DNA of 64,000 nucleotides from Eudorina sp. 2006-703-Eu-15 (Eukaryota > Chlorophyta > Chlorophyceae > Chlamydomonadales > Volvocaceae): assembly GCA_003117195.1 (NCBI GenBank), contig BDSI01000079.1:260093-324092 (forward strand), read 5' to 3'. Of this stretch, positions 23,131 through 51,692 are shown in pieces. A program made the translations under genes and the position numbers. Numbering within the stretch: the first letter of the stretch is position 1; each line of letters starts with the position of its first letter. A model generated the notes under the pieces. It was given only the letters and a program-made list of their open reading frames with translations. It ran no database searches and was not told where the DNA came from.

Positions 23131-23837
23131 TAGACCTTCCGCTCCACTGCTGACTGCTCCGAGTATATGAGTGGCGAGGGTAGCACGGCGGGTCGTCAAC
23201 ATGCCGTACAGCCATGTTACGAATTCGGGCGGTTGTATGTGGATGGTCGTTTGGCGCCCATACATTCATGCCACTGGCTCATGCGCGCCACGGCACATGC
23301 GTATAATCCACTTGCGTGATATGTGCGCAAGCCGTTACCTTGCACACACTCACAGTACGCGTTCACATGTATGGCATACTATCGATCGGCCATAACTCCC
23401 CGCGCCGCATCGCCCATCAAACACGCACATCAAACATCGACATTTACACACACGAGTCAGCAAATCAAGCCTGCCAACCAAAGACCATAGCCGCTACAAT
23501 CAGTACGGCTGCTCGGTCAGCTACATACGCACGCCAGCAGTACATGTTCGTCTTCCATCCCCCGCCGCGGCTTGCTTCTTGCACGAAAAGCAGGCCTGGA
23601 AGTAGCAGCACCCAGCCCGCGCACTATACAGATGAATGAATACGTGTCTTGGATGCTTTATGTATGCATGTATGTACGTGTATATACGTTTATGTACGTG
23701 CGCCGCCTTGATTCATGCGGCGGTGCGTATGTACCATACATCTGCGTGTTGCGCCTAGGTATTTACCGATAAAATCAAGGAGCTGGTCCAAGCAAGCTCG
23801 CAACACCCTCCACGCACGCACCCACAGCATACACGCG

Positions 23838-24024
<187 letters not shown>

Positions 24025-24143
24025 GGATATACGCCGCCACACACACCCTAGCTAGCTAGTCTCCCTATCCATCCATCCATCCATCCATCCATCCATCCAT
24101 CCATCCATCCATCCATCCATGCAACCATCCATCCGTTATGTTA

Positions 24144-25520
24144 CTAGGCGCCAAAGAGGTACAGCTGGGAGGTGGTGTCGTTGCATTCCCACACCTGCAC
24201 CTTGGTGCCCGAGCTCGTGCTACCATTACTAATGTCCACGCACAAGCCCGGCAGCGCCACCGGCTGGATGGTGTACTGCTGGCTGCTGGACCCCGAGGGT
24301 GTCAGCGTGAACTGCTGGCCCGGAGACCCGGACATGCAGTCCAGCAGGTAGATGGGGTTGCCGGCAGCGGAGCTGCTAGAGCCATCCACAGTCAGGCAGT
24401 AGCCAGCCGCGCTCTTGATGTACCAGATGGTGGTGTTGGGGCTTGCACCTGGAGGCATGGATGAGTGCGCACATAGGTACTCAAGAAAGGGACGGAGCCG
24501 CTGCTGAGGACACAGCGAGGGATGCGTTTGCGAGTGAGCAAGTCCGTCTACACATCCGTACATACGGCGATGTACGCAGCAAGTACAGCAAGTAGTTCAG
24601 CCATGTGATTACTAAAACTCCGCTCGTTTGCAGCTAGCGGTAAGTTGACGGGTGAGCAAGTACTGCGGGCGCACGCACGCACGCTCGGCCGGTTTACCTA
24701 TCGTTGATTGCATACGCCATGACACACACACGCACACACCTGCTGACGGATAGATGGCAAAGCGCTGCGCCTCAGTGGCTGTGCAGTTCTCCTGGTCCAC
24801 ACCCACGCCGACCGACTGGTTGTTGTTCGGGACAGTGATGCAGCCCGTGTAGTCACCGGTGCTGGTGGCGATGGAGACGAACTGGGCGTTGGTGGGAACC
24901 ACAGCTGCGGCAGGCAGGCAGGAAGGCAGGCAGGCCGGCAGGCAGCAAGGTAAGTACGGCAGCATGATGAAGTTATTGAAGCACTTGTGCATGTGCACAC
25001 GCACACGCATGCCGCTGTGACACTCTCGTTCACAACTTGATGTATGCCTAGCTAATAATACAGCAAGAACGCATTAATGCAGCAATCGGCCGCCATGAAT
25101 CTTGCCGCCGGATGTATGCCTACACACACGCACGTACTCACGTCCTGCGTTCTTAGTGTAGAAGCAAAACCCGGGTGCAGATGCAACAGCGGTCAGGGTG
25201 TACTTGATCCAGCCCTGACTGTTGAAGCCCCTGCACCATGGGTTGGCCTGACAGGCAGCGGCGATGGCGATGACGTCGGTCGTGCCAACATTCTGAATGT
25301 CGCCCAGTGGGTGGTCAACACCGAGGCTGGCGGTGTAACCGTTGATCCCAATGCAGATGGTGGCAGCGAGTCCATTTTGCGTGGCGACGGTGGAACTAGT
25401 CACGTTGGAAGGCGACGATGAGGCATCCATTAAGAGCCTCGCAGCGTGAATTGTCGGCACCAGCAGCAGGAGGAATGGCGCCAGCAGGGAAAGAAGCGAT
25501 CTCCGGGACGAGCAAGCCAT
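24144..25520 (-). CDS. ricin-B-type lectin-like secreted protein, array copy 3
   Basis: Exons 25520-25142, 24904-24740 and 24448-24144; intact, 282 residues. It differs from copy 1 by Ala2, Ile55 and an Ala-to-Asp change just before the first trefoil cysteine (STGDYTGC). Introns are almost identical to those of copies 2 and 4. Confidence 0.8.
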
Positions 25521-27121
25521 GTTCGTCCTTCTTTCTATCTGTGTGCGTTACTGCTGTAAGCAGATATGTAACGACTTCTTACTGGTGCTGCTGTCTCGCT
25601 TGCTGCTTAGCAAATCGGTGAACAAAGAAGCGCTTATTAAAAGATATATAGCTGTGTATTTGTTGAGGTGAATCAGTGATGTGAAGTGAAGAAATGATGC
25701 AGCCTTGCCGTTTAAGTAGAAGAAATGAAATAATTGTAACGTTAGATAGCAGTACAGATGAACGAGTCCAGGGCGCGCCAGCTTCAGCCATGCGGCGTCT
25801 TCCGTCGGTTGGTTGTTTACGAGTGTGACCGACGGCGGCCGCATCGCGCAAAACTGACCCTAATTAATCACTCAAACCGATCACGAATATCATTCATTGG
25901 AAATATGCTTTCATAATTACTAGAATACAGGGATGTTTAATTTGCCATCTTAAAGAGTTGTGCGGACAAGTAGTTTGAGTGTGATGGCCCTGAACCCCTC
26001 CGCATCACCAAAACGCGGTATAAGAAATAAGGCATATTTTACTTGGAAGGGATTTGGGAATCGTTGTGCTGTGCTTATGCATGTGCCATGACCAGCAGTT
26101 GTGTGGTCGCCGACGTGCGTGTCGCACGCGTCCGGTGCCGCACGTGCGTGTAGGATATATACCATGTCCACTTTGGGTCATGCGGCAGTCACGCTCAGCA
26201 AAGAAATCCTGCGAATACGTAGTTACAGCAGCCGGGAGTGGCGTGCATACGTGCTCAGTAGCACCCCGGTGCATTGCAGTAAAATGTACTAAAGTAAACC
26301 AGCCAGCCGCATACATGGCGCAAGTGTGCGCTGGACAGCTGCGGCTGTGCCACAACGGACAAGCAAGCTCGTGAGTCTTGGTCGGTGCCCCAGCCATGTA
26401 TTGTTCGCAGATGGGGATCCGGGGGAATCACTCGGTTGCTATCGTTTTGCTACGAAACTCGCACATGAGTAGTGGGGCAGCCGTGAACCCTTGCGGGTGC
26501 GTGAGATACCCGGGAGCGGAGGCGGTGCGGCTAGGCAACGCCGGCCGAGGTAATGGGGCTGGGGGTTTCTGGCCCTGGGAGGCATTCTGGATAGAGCTCT
26601 GATGGTGGCTCTCGAGCTCCCGTCGCCTTCCAAGAATACGGGCAACTGCCGGGACGGGACGGAGCCGGTCTTGGCTGTGGTGGTGGTTCGATAATAGGGG
26701 CGCCCCGGTGGCTCACTCCCCTTGACTGGACCTTGTTCTTGACTGCGACTGGTATCCATACACGAACGGGTTGGTTCCCTGGTAAAGTGCGTGCGCGGTG
26801 TGCTCCGGTGCACTTGTGTGGCCTATCCGGTGCGCCAAGGTGGCGCAGGTTCTTTCCTTTTGCAATGTGTGGGGCGGAGGCTGCGGCTGTCGCCGATGAC
26901 CCGCGGGGTCCACTGTAACATCATTAGTGTTAAATAGACCTTCCGCTCCACTGCTGACTGCTCCGAGTATATGAGTGGCGAGGGTAGCACGGCGGGTCGT
27001 CAACATGCCGTACAGCCATGTTACGAATTCGGGCGGTTGTATGTGGATGGTCGTTTGGCGCCCATACATTCATGCCACTGGCTCATGCGCGCCACGGCAC
27101 ATGCGTATAATCACTTGCGTG

Positions 27122-27629
27122 CAGTGTTGCTATCTTCAAAACGGGGAAATAGAATTCCGCAGGTTTCCGGCTGTCGCCAGTAGCCAAAAAATCTTTGGCA
27201 GGACAGATTTTGGGGGCTTCCTAGGTGCAGGAAATAAAAACCTCCGGGCAGGCCAGGAAATATTTCGGCGTGTTTCGACAGCAGGGACACTGCTACCACA
27301 GCTACGAAAGGGATTCTCAGTCTTGGAGGCCTGAAGCACGCTTTCCTGGCGTCGCGGATGCATATGGCGGGGGGGGGGGGGTAACCAGGAGTCCGGGACA
27401 CGGCATCAGAGTGTGTTTTGGCGGTAGGCAGGTGTACGACACAGGAATTGCCCCTGCGCCTGCAGATTTCCAGGCCCTTTTGGTAGTCTGGAAAATAGTT
27501 GGCAGGGCAGATTTCCGGCTCCTACAGCGTCAAATAAATGAAATCTCGCAGGTTTTCTGGGGTCCGGGAAATGAAAAAATTCCGGGTTTTTGGCCGTAAA
27601 TATTTATTTTATTTAAGATAGCAACACTG
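27122..27629. mobile_element. hAT-like MITE, 508 bp
   Basis: Ends are a perfect 15-bp inverted repeat, CAGTGTTGCTATCTT at the left and its reverse complement at the right. The element is flanked by an exact 8-bp target duplication CTTGCGTG (27114-27121 and 27630-27637). The empty site is visible in every other array unit. An 8-bp duplication with CAGTG-type ends is the hAT superfamily signature. There is no transposase; the interior has related internal segments (AGGAAATA/CCGGGAAAT-type) and a run of G at about 27368-27380. Confidence 0.9.
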
Positions 27630-28151
27630 CTTGCGTGATATGTGCGCAAGCCGTTACTTGCACACACTCACAGTACGCGTTCACATGTATGGCATACTAT
27701 CGATCGGCCATAACTCCCCGCGCCGCATCGCCCATCAAACACGCACATCAAACATCGACATTTACACACACGAGCCCGCAAATCAAGCCTGCCAACCAAA
27801 AACCATAGCCGCTACAATCAGTACGGCTGCTCGGTCAGCTACATACGCACGCCAGCAGTACATGTTCGTCTTCCATCCCCCGCCGCGGCTTGCTTCTTGC
27901 ACGAAAAGCAGGCCTGGAAGTAGCAGCACCCAGCCCGCGCACTATACAGATGAATGAATACGTGTCTTGGATGCTTTATGTATGCATGTATGTACGTGTA
28001 TATACGTTTATGTACGTGCGCCGCCTTGATTCATGCGGCGGTGCGTATGTACCATACATCTGCGTGTTGCGCCTAGGTATATACCGATAAAATCAAGGAG
28101 CTGGTCCAAGCTCGCAACACCCTCCACGCACGCACCCACAGCATACACGCG

Positions 28152-28294
<143 letters not shown>

Positions 28295-28390
28295 TATACG
28301 CCGCCACACACACCCTAGCTAGCTAGTCTCCCTATCCATCCATCCATCCATCCATCCATCCATCCATGCAACCATCCATCCGTTATGTTA

Positions 28391-29782
28391 CTAGGCGCCA
28401 AAGAGGTACAGCTGGGAGGTGGTGTCGTTGCATTCCCACACCTGCACCTTGGTGCCCGAGCTCGTGCTACCATTACTAATGTCCACGCACAAGCCCGGCA
28501 GCGCCACCGGCTGGATGGTGTACTGGCTGCTGGACCCCGAGGGTGTCAGCGTGAACTGCTGGCCCGGAGACCCGGACATGCAGTCCAGCAGGTAGATGGG
28601 GTTGCCGGCAGCGGAGCTGCTAGAGCCATCCACAGTCAGGCAGTAGCCAGCCGCGCTCTTGATGTACCAGATGGTGGTGTTGGGGCTTGCACCTGGAGGC
28701 ATGGATGAGTGCGCACATAGGTACTCAAGAAAGGGACGGAGCCGCTGCTGAGGACACAGCGAGGGATGCGTTTGCGAGTGAGCAAGTCCGTCTACACATC
28801 CGTACATACGGCGATGTACGCAGCAAGTACAGCAAGTAGTTCAGCCATGTGATTACTAAAACTCCGCTCGTTTGCAGCTAGCGGTAAGTTGACGGGTGAG
28901 CAAGTACTGCGGGCGCACGCACGCACGCTCGGCCAGTTTACCTATCGTTGAATGCATACGCCATGACACACACACGCACACACCTGCTGACGGATAGATG
29001 GCAAAGCGCTGCGCCTCAGTGGCTGTGCAGTTCTCCTGGTCCACACCCACGCCGACCGACTGGTTGTTGTTCGGGACAGTGATGCAGCCCGTGTAGGCAC
29101 CGGTGCTGGTGGCGATGGAGACGAACTGGGCGTTGGTGGGAACCACAGCTGCGGCAGGCAGGCAGGAAGGCAGGCAGGCCGGCAGGCAGCAAGGTAAGTA
29201 CGGCAGCATGATGAAGTTATTGAAGCACTTGTGCATGTGCACACGCACACGCATGCCGCTGTGACACTCTCGTTCACAACTTGATGTATGCCTAGCTAAT
29301 AATGTATGCCTAGCTAATAATACAGCAAGAACGCATTAATGCAGCAATCGGCCGCCATGAATCTTGCCGCCGGATGTATGCCTACACACACGCACGTACT
29401 CACGTCCTGCGTTCTTAGTGTAGAAGCAAAACCCGGGTGCAGATGCAACAGCGGTCAGGGTGTACTTGATCCAGCCCTGACTGTTGAAGCCCCTGCACCA
29501 TGGGTTGGCCTGACAGGCAGCGGCGATGGCGATGACGTCGGTCGTGCCAACATTCTGAATGTCGCCCAGTGGGTGGTCAACACCGAGGCTGGCGGTGTAA
29601 CCGTTGATCCCAATGCAGATGGTGGCAGCGAGTCCATTTTGCGTGGCGACGGTGGAACTAGTCACGTTGGAAGGCGACGATGAGGCATCCATTAAGAGCC
29701 TCGCAGCGTGAATTGTCGGCACCAGCAGCAGGAGGAATGGCGCCAGCAGGGAAAGAAGCGATCTCCGGGACGAGCAAGCCAT
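28391..29782 (-). CDS. ricin-B-type lectin-like secreted protein, array copy 4
   Basis: Exons 29782-29404, 29148-28984 and 28692-28391; intact, 281 residues (single Gln in SSSQY). Intron 1 carries an extra tandem copy of GTATGCCTAGCTAATAAT near 29285-29304, not seen in other copies. Protein otherwise as in copy 2 but with QNGLAATI. Confidence 0.8.
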
Positions 29783-30328
29783 GTTCGTCCTTCTTTCTAT
29801 CTGTGTGCGTTACTGCTGTAAGCAGATATGTAACGACTTCTTACTGGTGCTGCTGTCTCGCTTGCTGCTTAGCAAATCGGTGAACAAAGAAGCGCTTGTT
29901 AAAAGATATATAGCTGTGTATTTGTTGAGGTGAATCAGTGATGTGAAGTGAAGAAATGATGCAGCCTTGCCGTTTAAGTAGAAGAAATGAAATAATTGTA
30001 ACGTTAGATGGCAGTACAGATGAACGAGTCCAGGGCGCGCCAGCTTCAGCCATGCGGCGTCTTCCGTCGGTTGGTTGTTTACGAGTGTGACCGACGGCGG
30101 CCGCATCGCGCAAAACTGACCCTAATTAATCACTCAAACCGATCACGAATATCATTCATTGGAAATATGCTTTCATAATTACTAGAATACAGGGATGTTT
30201 AATTTGCCATCTTAAAGAGTTGTGCGGACAAGTAGTTTGAGGTGATGGCCCTGAACCCCTCCGGCATCACCAAAACGCGGTATAAGAAATAAGGCATATT
30301 TTACTTGGAAGGGATTTGGGAATCGTTG

Positions 30329-45529
<15,201 letters not shown>

Positions 45530-47099
45530 TGCTGTGCTTATGCATGTGCCATGACCAGCAGTTGTGTGGTTGCCGACGTGTCGCACGCGTCCGGTGCCGC
45601 ACGTGCGTGTAGGATATATACCATGTCCACTTTGGGTCATGCGGCAGTCACGCTCAGCAAAGAAATCCTGCGAATACGTAGTTACAGCAGCCGGGAGTGG
45701 CGTGCATACGTGCTCAGTAGCACCCCGGTGCATTGCAGTAAAATGTACTAAAGTAAACCAGCCAGCCGCATACATGGCGCAAGTGTGCGCTGGACAGCTG
45801 CGGCTGTGCCACAACGGACAAGCAAGCTCGTGAGTCTTGGTCGGTGCCCCAGCCATGTATTGTTCGCAGATGGGGATCCGGGGAATCACTCGGTTGCTAT
45901 CGTTTTGCTACGAAACTCGCACATGAGTAGTGGGGCAGCCGTGAACCCTTGCGGGTGCGTGAGATACCCGGGAGCGGAGGCGGTGCGGCTAGGCAACGCC
46001 GGCCGAGGTAATGGGGCTGGGGGTTTCTGGCCCTGGGAGGCATTCTGGATAGAGCTCTGATGGTGGCTCTCGAGCTCCCGTCGCCTTCCAAGAATACGGG
46101 CAACTGCCGGGACGGGACGGAGCCGGTCTTGGCTGTGGTGGTGGTTCGATAATAGGGGCGCCCCGGTGGCTCACTCCCCTTGACTGGACCTTGTTCTTGA
46201 CTGCGACTGGTATCCATACACGAACGGGTTGGTTCCCTGGTAAAGTGCGTGCGCGGTGTGCTCCGGTGCACTTGTGTGGCCTATCCGGTGCGCCAAGGTG
46301 GCGCAGGTTCTTTCCTTTTGCAATGTGTGGGGCGGAGGCTGCGGCTGTCGCCGATGACCCGTGGGGTCCACTGTAACATCATTAGTGTTAAATAGACCTT
46401 CCGCTCCACTGCTGACTGCTCCGAGTATATGAGTGGCGAGGGTAGCACGGCGGGTCGTCAACATGCCGTACAGCCATGTTACGAATTCGGGCGGTTGTAT
46501 GTGGATGGTCGTTTGGCGCCCATACATTCATGCCACTGGCTCATGCGCGCCACGGCACATGCGTATAATCCACTTGTGTGATATGTGCGCAAGCCGTTAC
46601 CTTGCACACACTCACAGTACGCGTTCACATGTATGGCATACTATCGATCGGCCATAACTCCCCGCGCCGCATCGCCCATCAAACACGCACATCAAACATC
46701 GACATTTACACACACGAGCCCGCAAATCAAGCCTGCCAACCAAAAACCATAGCCGCTACAATCAGTACGGCTGCTCGGTCAGCTACATACGCACGCCAGC
46801 AGTACATGTTCGTCTTCCATCCCCCGCCGCGGCTTGCTTCTTGCACGAAAAGCAGGCCTGGAAGTAGCAGCACCCAGCCCGCGCACTATACAGATGAATG
46901 AATACGTGTCTTGGATGCTTTATGTATGCATGTATGTACGTGTATATACGTTTATGTACGTGCGCCGCCTTGATTCATGCGGCGGTGCGTATGTACCATA
47001 CATCTGCGTGTTGCGCCTAGGTATTTACCGATAAAATCAAGGAGCTGGTCCAAGCAAGCTCGCAACACCCTCCACGCACGCACCCACAGCATACACGCG

Positions 47100-47719
<620 letters not shown>

Positions 47720-47729
47720 CGTTATGTTA

Positions 47730-49106
47730 CTAGGCGCCAAAGAGGTACAGCTGGGAGGTGGTGTCGTTGCATTCCCACACCTGCACCTTGGTGCCCGAGC
47801 TCGTGCTACCATTACTAATGTCCACGCACAAGCCCGGCAGCGCCACCGGCTGGATGGTGTACTGGCTGCTGGACCCCGAGGGTGTCAGCGTGAACTGCTG
47901 GCCCGGAGACCCGGACATGCAGTCCAGCAGGTAGATGGGGTTGCCGGCAGCGGAGCTGCTAGAGCCATCCACAGTCAGGCAGTAGCCAGCCGCGCTCTTG
48001 ATGTACCAGATGGTGGTGTTGGGGCTTGCACCTGGAGGCATGGATGAGTGCGCACATAGGTACTCAAGAAAGGGACGGAGCCGCTGCTGAGGACACAGCG
48101 AGGGATGCGTTTGCGAGTGAGCAAGTCCGTCTACACATCCGTACATACGGCGATGTACGCAGCAAGTACAGCAAGTAGTTCAGCCATGTGATTACTAAAA
48201 CTCCGCTCGTTTGCAGCTAGCGGTAAGTTGACGGGTGAGCAAGTACTGCGGGCGCACGCACGCACGCTCGGCCGGTTTACCTATCGTTGATTGCATACGC
48301 CATGACACACACACGCACACACCTGCTGACGGATAGATGGCAAAGCGCTGCGCCTCAGTTCTGTGCAGTTCTCCTGGTCCACACCCACGCCGACCGACTG
48401 GTTGTTGTTCGGGACAGTGATGCAGCCCGTGTAGGCACCGGTGCTGGTGGCGATGGAGACGAACTGGGCGTTGGTGGGAACCACAGCTGCGGCAGGCAGG
48501 CAGGAAGGCAGGCAGGCCGGCAGGCAGCAAGGTAAGTACGGCAGCATGATGAAGTTATTGAAGCACTTGTGCATGTGCACACGCACACGCATGCCGCTGT
48601 GACACTCTCGTTCACAACTTGATGCATGTATGCCTAGCTAATAATACAGCAAGAACGCATTAATGCAGCAATCGGCCGCCATGAATCTTGCCGCCGGATG
48701 TATGCCTACACACACGCACGTACTCACGTCCTGCGTTCTTAGTGTAGAAGCAAAACCCGGGTGCAGATGCAACAGCGGTCAGGGTGTACTTGATCCAGCC
48801 CTGACTGTTGAAGCCCCTGCACCATGGGTTGGCCTGACAGGCAGCGGCGATGGCGATGACGTCGGTCGTGCCAACATTCTGAATGTCGCCCAGTGGGTGG
48901 TCAACACCGAGGCTGGCGGTGTAACCGTTGATCCCAATGCAGATGGTGGCCGCGAGTCCATTTTGCGTGGCGACGGTGGAACTAGTCACGTTGGAAGGCG
49001 ACGATGAGGCATCCATTAAGAGCCTCGCAGCGTGAATTGTCGGCACCAGCAGCAGGAGGAATGGCGCCAGCAGGGAAAGAAGCGATCTCCGGGACGAGCA
49101 AGCCAT
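47730..49106 (-). pseudogene. lectin-like gene, array copy 9, frameshift in exon 2
   Basis: Exons 49106-48728, 48486-48323 and 48031-47730. Exon 2 is 164 instead of 165 bases: CTCAGTGGCTGTG of the other copies reads CTCAGTTCTGTG near 48357, a base loss plus a substitution. This changes the first trefoil repeat between C167 and the QRF motif. Exons 1 and 3 are normal. Confidence 0.68.
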
Positions 49107-49653
49107 GTTCGTCCTTCTTTCTATCTGTGTGCGTTACTGCTGTAAGCAGATATGTAACGACTTCTTAATGGTGCTGCTGTCTCGCTTGCTGCTTAGCAAA
49201 TCGGTGAACAAAGAAGCGCTTATTAAAAGATATATAGCTGTGTATTTGTTGAGGTGAATCAGTGATGTGAAGTGAAGAAATGATGCAGCCTTGCCGTTTA
49301 AGTAGAAGAAATGAAATAATTGTAACGTTAGATAGCAGTACAGATGAACGAGTCCAGGGCGCGCCAGCTTCAGCCATGCGGCGTCTTCCGTCGGTTGGTT
49401 GTTTACGAGTGTGACCGACGGCGGCCGCATCGCGCAAAACTGACCCTAATTAATCACTCAAACCGATCACGAGTATCATTCATTGGAAATATGCTTTCAT
49501 AATTACTAGAATACAGGGATGTTTAATTTGCCATCTTAAAGAGTTGTGCGGACAAGTAGTTTGAGTGTGATGGCCCTGAACCCCTCCGGCATCACCAAAA
49601 CGCGGTATAAGAAATAAGGCATATTTTACTTAGAAGGGATTTGGGAATCGTTG

Positions 49654-50195
49654 TGCTGTGCTTATGCATGTGCCATGACCAGCAGTTGTGTGGTTGCCGA
49701 CGTGTCGCACTCGTGCGTGTAGGATATATACCATGTCCACTTTGGGTCATGCGGCAGTCACGCTCAGCAAAGAAATCCTGCGAATACGTAGTTACAGCAG
49801 CCGGGAGTGGCGTGCATACGTGCTCAGTAGCACCCCGGTGCATTGCAGTAAAATGTACTAAAGTAAACCAGCCAGCCGCATACATGGCGCAAGTGTGCGC
49901 TGGACAGCTGCGGCTGTGCCACAACGGACAAGCAAGCTCGTGAGTCTTGGTCGGTGCCCCAGCCATGTATTGTTCGCAGATGGGGATCCGGGGGAATCAC
50001 TCGGTTGCTATCGTTTTGCTACGAAACTCGCACATGAGTAGTGGGGCAGCCGTGAACCCTTGCGGGTGCGTGAGATACCCGGGAGCGAAGGCGGTGCGGC
50101 TAGGCAACGCCGAGGTAATGGGGCTGGGGGTTTCTGGCCCTGGGAGGCATTCTGGATAGAGCCCTGATGGTGGCTCTCGAGCTCCCGTCGCCTTC
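49654..50195 (+). repeat. array unit J, truncated end of the array
   Basis: The first 542 bp of a unit, ending inside repeat R at CGTCGCCTTC where other units continue CAAGAAT. No gene copy follows. Confidence 0.9.
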
Positions 50196-51692
50196 GCGTG
50201 CTCAGCCCGCTGCGCGCAGCTGACACGGTGCTCGTGAAATGCCGCACAGGACGGCCAGTCGCCGTCGATGCATGCTTTCGGCGGGAAAAAGATGGCAACA
50301 GCTTTGACATGCCGCGGACAGATGCCAGATGCATTGGTAAGGCCGGCAGACCAGCCGGCCACAACACACCGCACTGCAATACCCTGAGCACGCCCATGAC
50401 CGCCGCGCCGGTAGGGGACTGTGCTTAGCGGACCGCGAACGTCGGGAGTGTGCTTAGCGGCCTAGGAAGCTAGGATGCAGCTGCCGACCCGCCCGCCCGC
50501 CCAGTACGTACCTCAGGCCCATACGCCCCGCCTGGCCGCCTAGCCACGCCCATCAGCTGCGCACAGCGGGCTGAGCACGCGGTGCTCGTGAAATGCCGCA
50601 CAGGACGGCCAGTCACCGTAGATGCATGCTTTCGGCGGGAAAAAGATGGCAACAGCTTTGACATGCCGCGGACAGATGCCAGATGCATTGGTAAGGCCGG
50701 CAGACCAGCCGGCCACAACACACCGCACTGCAATACCCTGAGCACGCCCATGACCGCCGCGCCGGTAGGGGACTGTGCTTAGCGGACCGCGAACGTCGGG
50801 AGTGTGCTTAGCGGCCTAGGAAGCTAGGATGCAGCTGCCGACCCGCCCGCCCGCCCAGTACGTACCTCAGGCCCATACGCCCCGCCTGGCCGCCTAGCCA
50901 CGCCCATCAGCTGCGCACAGCGGGCTGAGCACGCGGTGCTCGTGAAATGCCGCACAGGACGGCCAGTCACCGTAGATGCATGCTTTCGGCGGGAAAAAGA
51001 TGGCAACAGCTTTGACATGCCGCGGACAGATGCCAGATGCATTGGTTAGGCCGGCAGGCCAGCCTGCCGCCACACACCGCACTGCAATACCCTGAGCACA
51101 CCCATGACCGCCGCGCCGGTAGGGGACTGTGCTCAGCGGCCCGCAAACGTTGGGAGTGTGCTTAGCGGCCTAGGACGCAGCTGCCGACCCGCCCGCCTGC
51201 CCAGTACGTACCTCGTGCCGATACGCCCCGCCTGGCCGCCTTGTCACGCCCTTCAGCTGCACACAGCGGGCTGAGCACGCGGTGCTCATGAAATGCCGTA
51301 CGTACAGGACGGCCAGTCGCCGTCGATGTTGCTTTCGGCGGGAAAAAGATGGCAACAGCTTTGACATGCCGCGGACAGATGCCAGATGCATTTGTAAGGA
51401 GGGCAGCCCAGCCCGCCGCCACACACCGCACTGCAATACCCTGAGCACGCCCATGACCGCCGCGCCGGTAGGAGAGCGTGCTCCTGAGCACACGGACGTC
51501 GGGAGTCTGTCTGCTTAGCTGCTTAGCGGCCTAGGATGCAGCTGCCGACCCGCCCGCCCACCACGTACCTCGGGCCCATACGCCCCGCCTGGCCGCCTAG
51601 CCACGCCCTTCAGCTGCGCACAGCGGGCTGAGCACGCGGTGCTCATGGAATGCCGTACAGGATGGCCAGTCGCCAGTCACCGTAGATGCGTG
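50196..51692 (+). repeat. right flank satellite, 354-bp unit, about four copies, with a fold-back at its start
   Basis: Exact 354-bp period (for example the CAGCTGCGCACAGCG motif at about 50555 and 50909). The first 28 bases (50196-50223) are an inverted copy of the satellite segment that ends in GGGCTGAGCACGC, joined to forward satellite. Divergence grows toward the right, and a degenerate half-unit with GTGCTCGAGCAC palindromes is seen at about 51780-51860. Confidence 0.88.

Noticed and set aside
26005..26397. 130-codon minus-strand frame recurring in several units
   Set aside because: Its C-terminal half changes frame or length between units because of small indels, it overlaps non-coding repeat sequence, and it shows no family motif.
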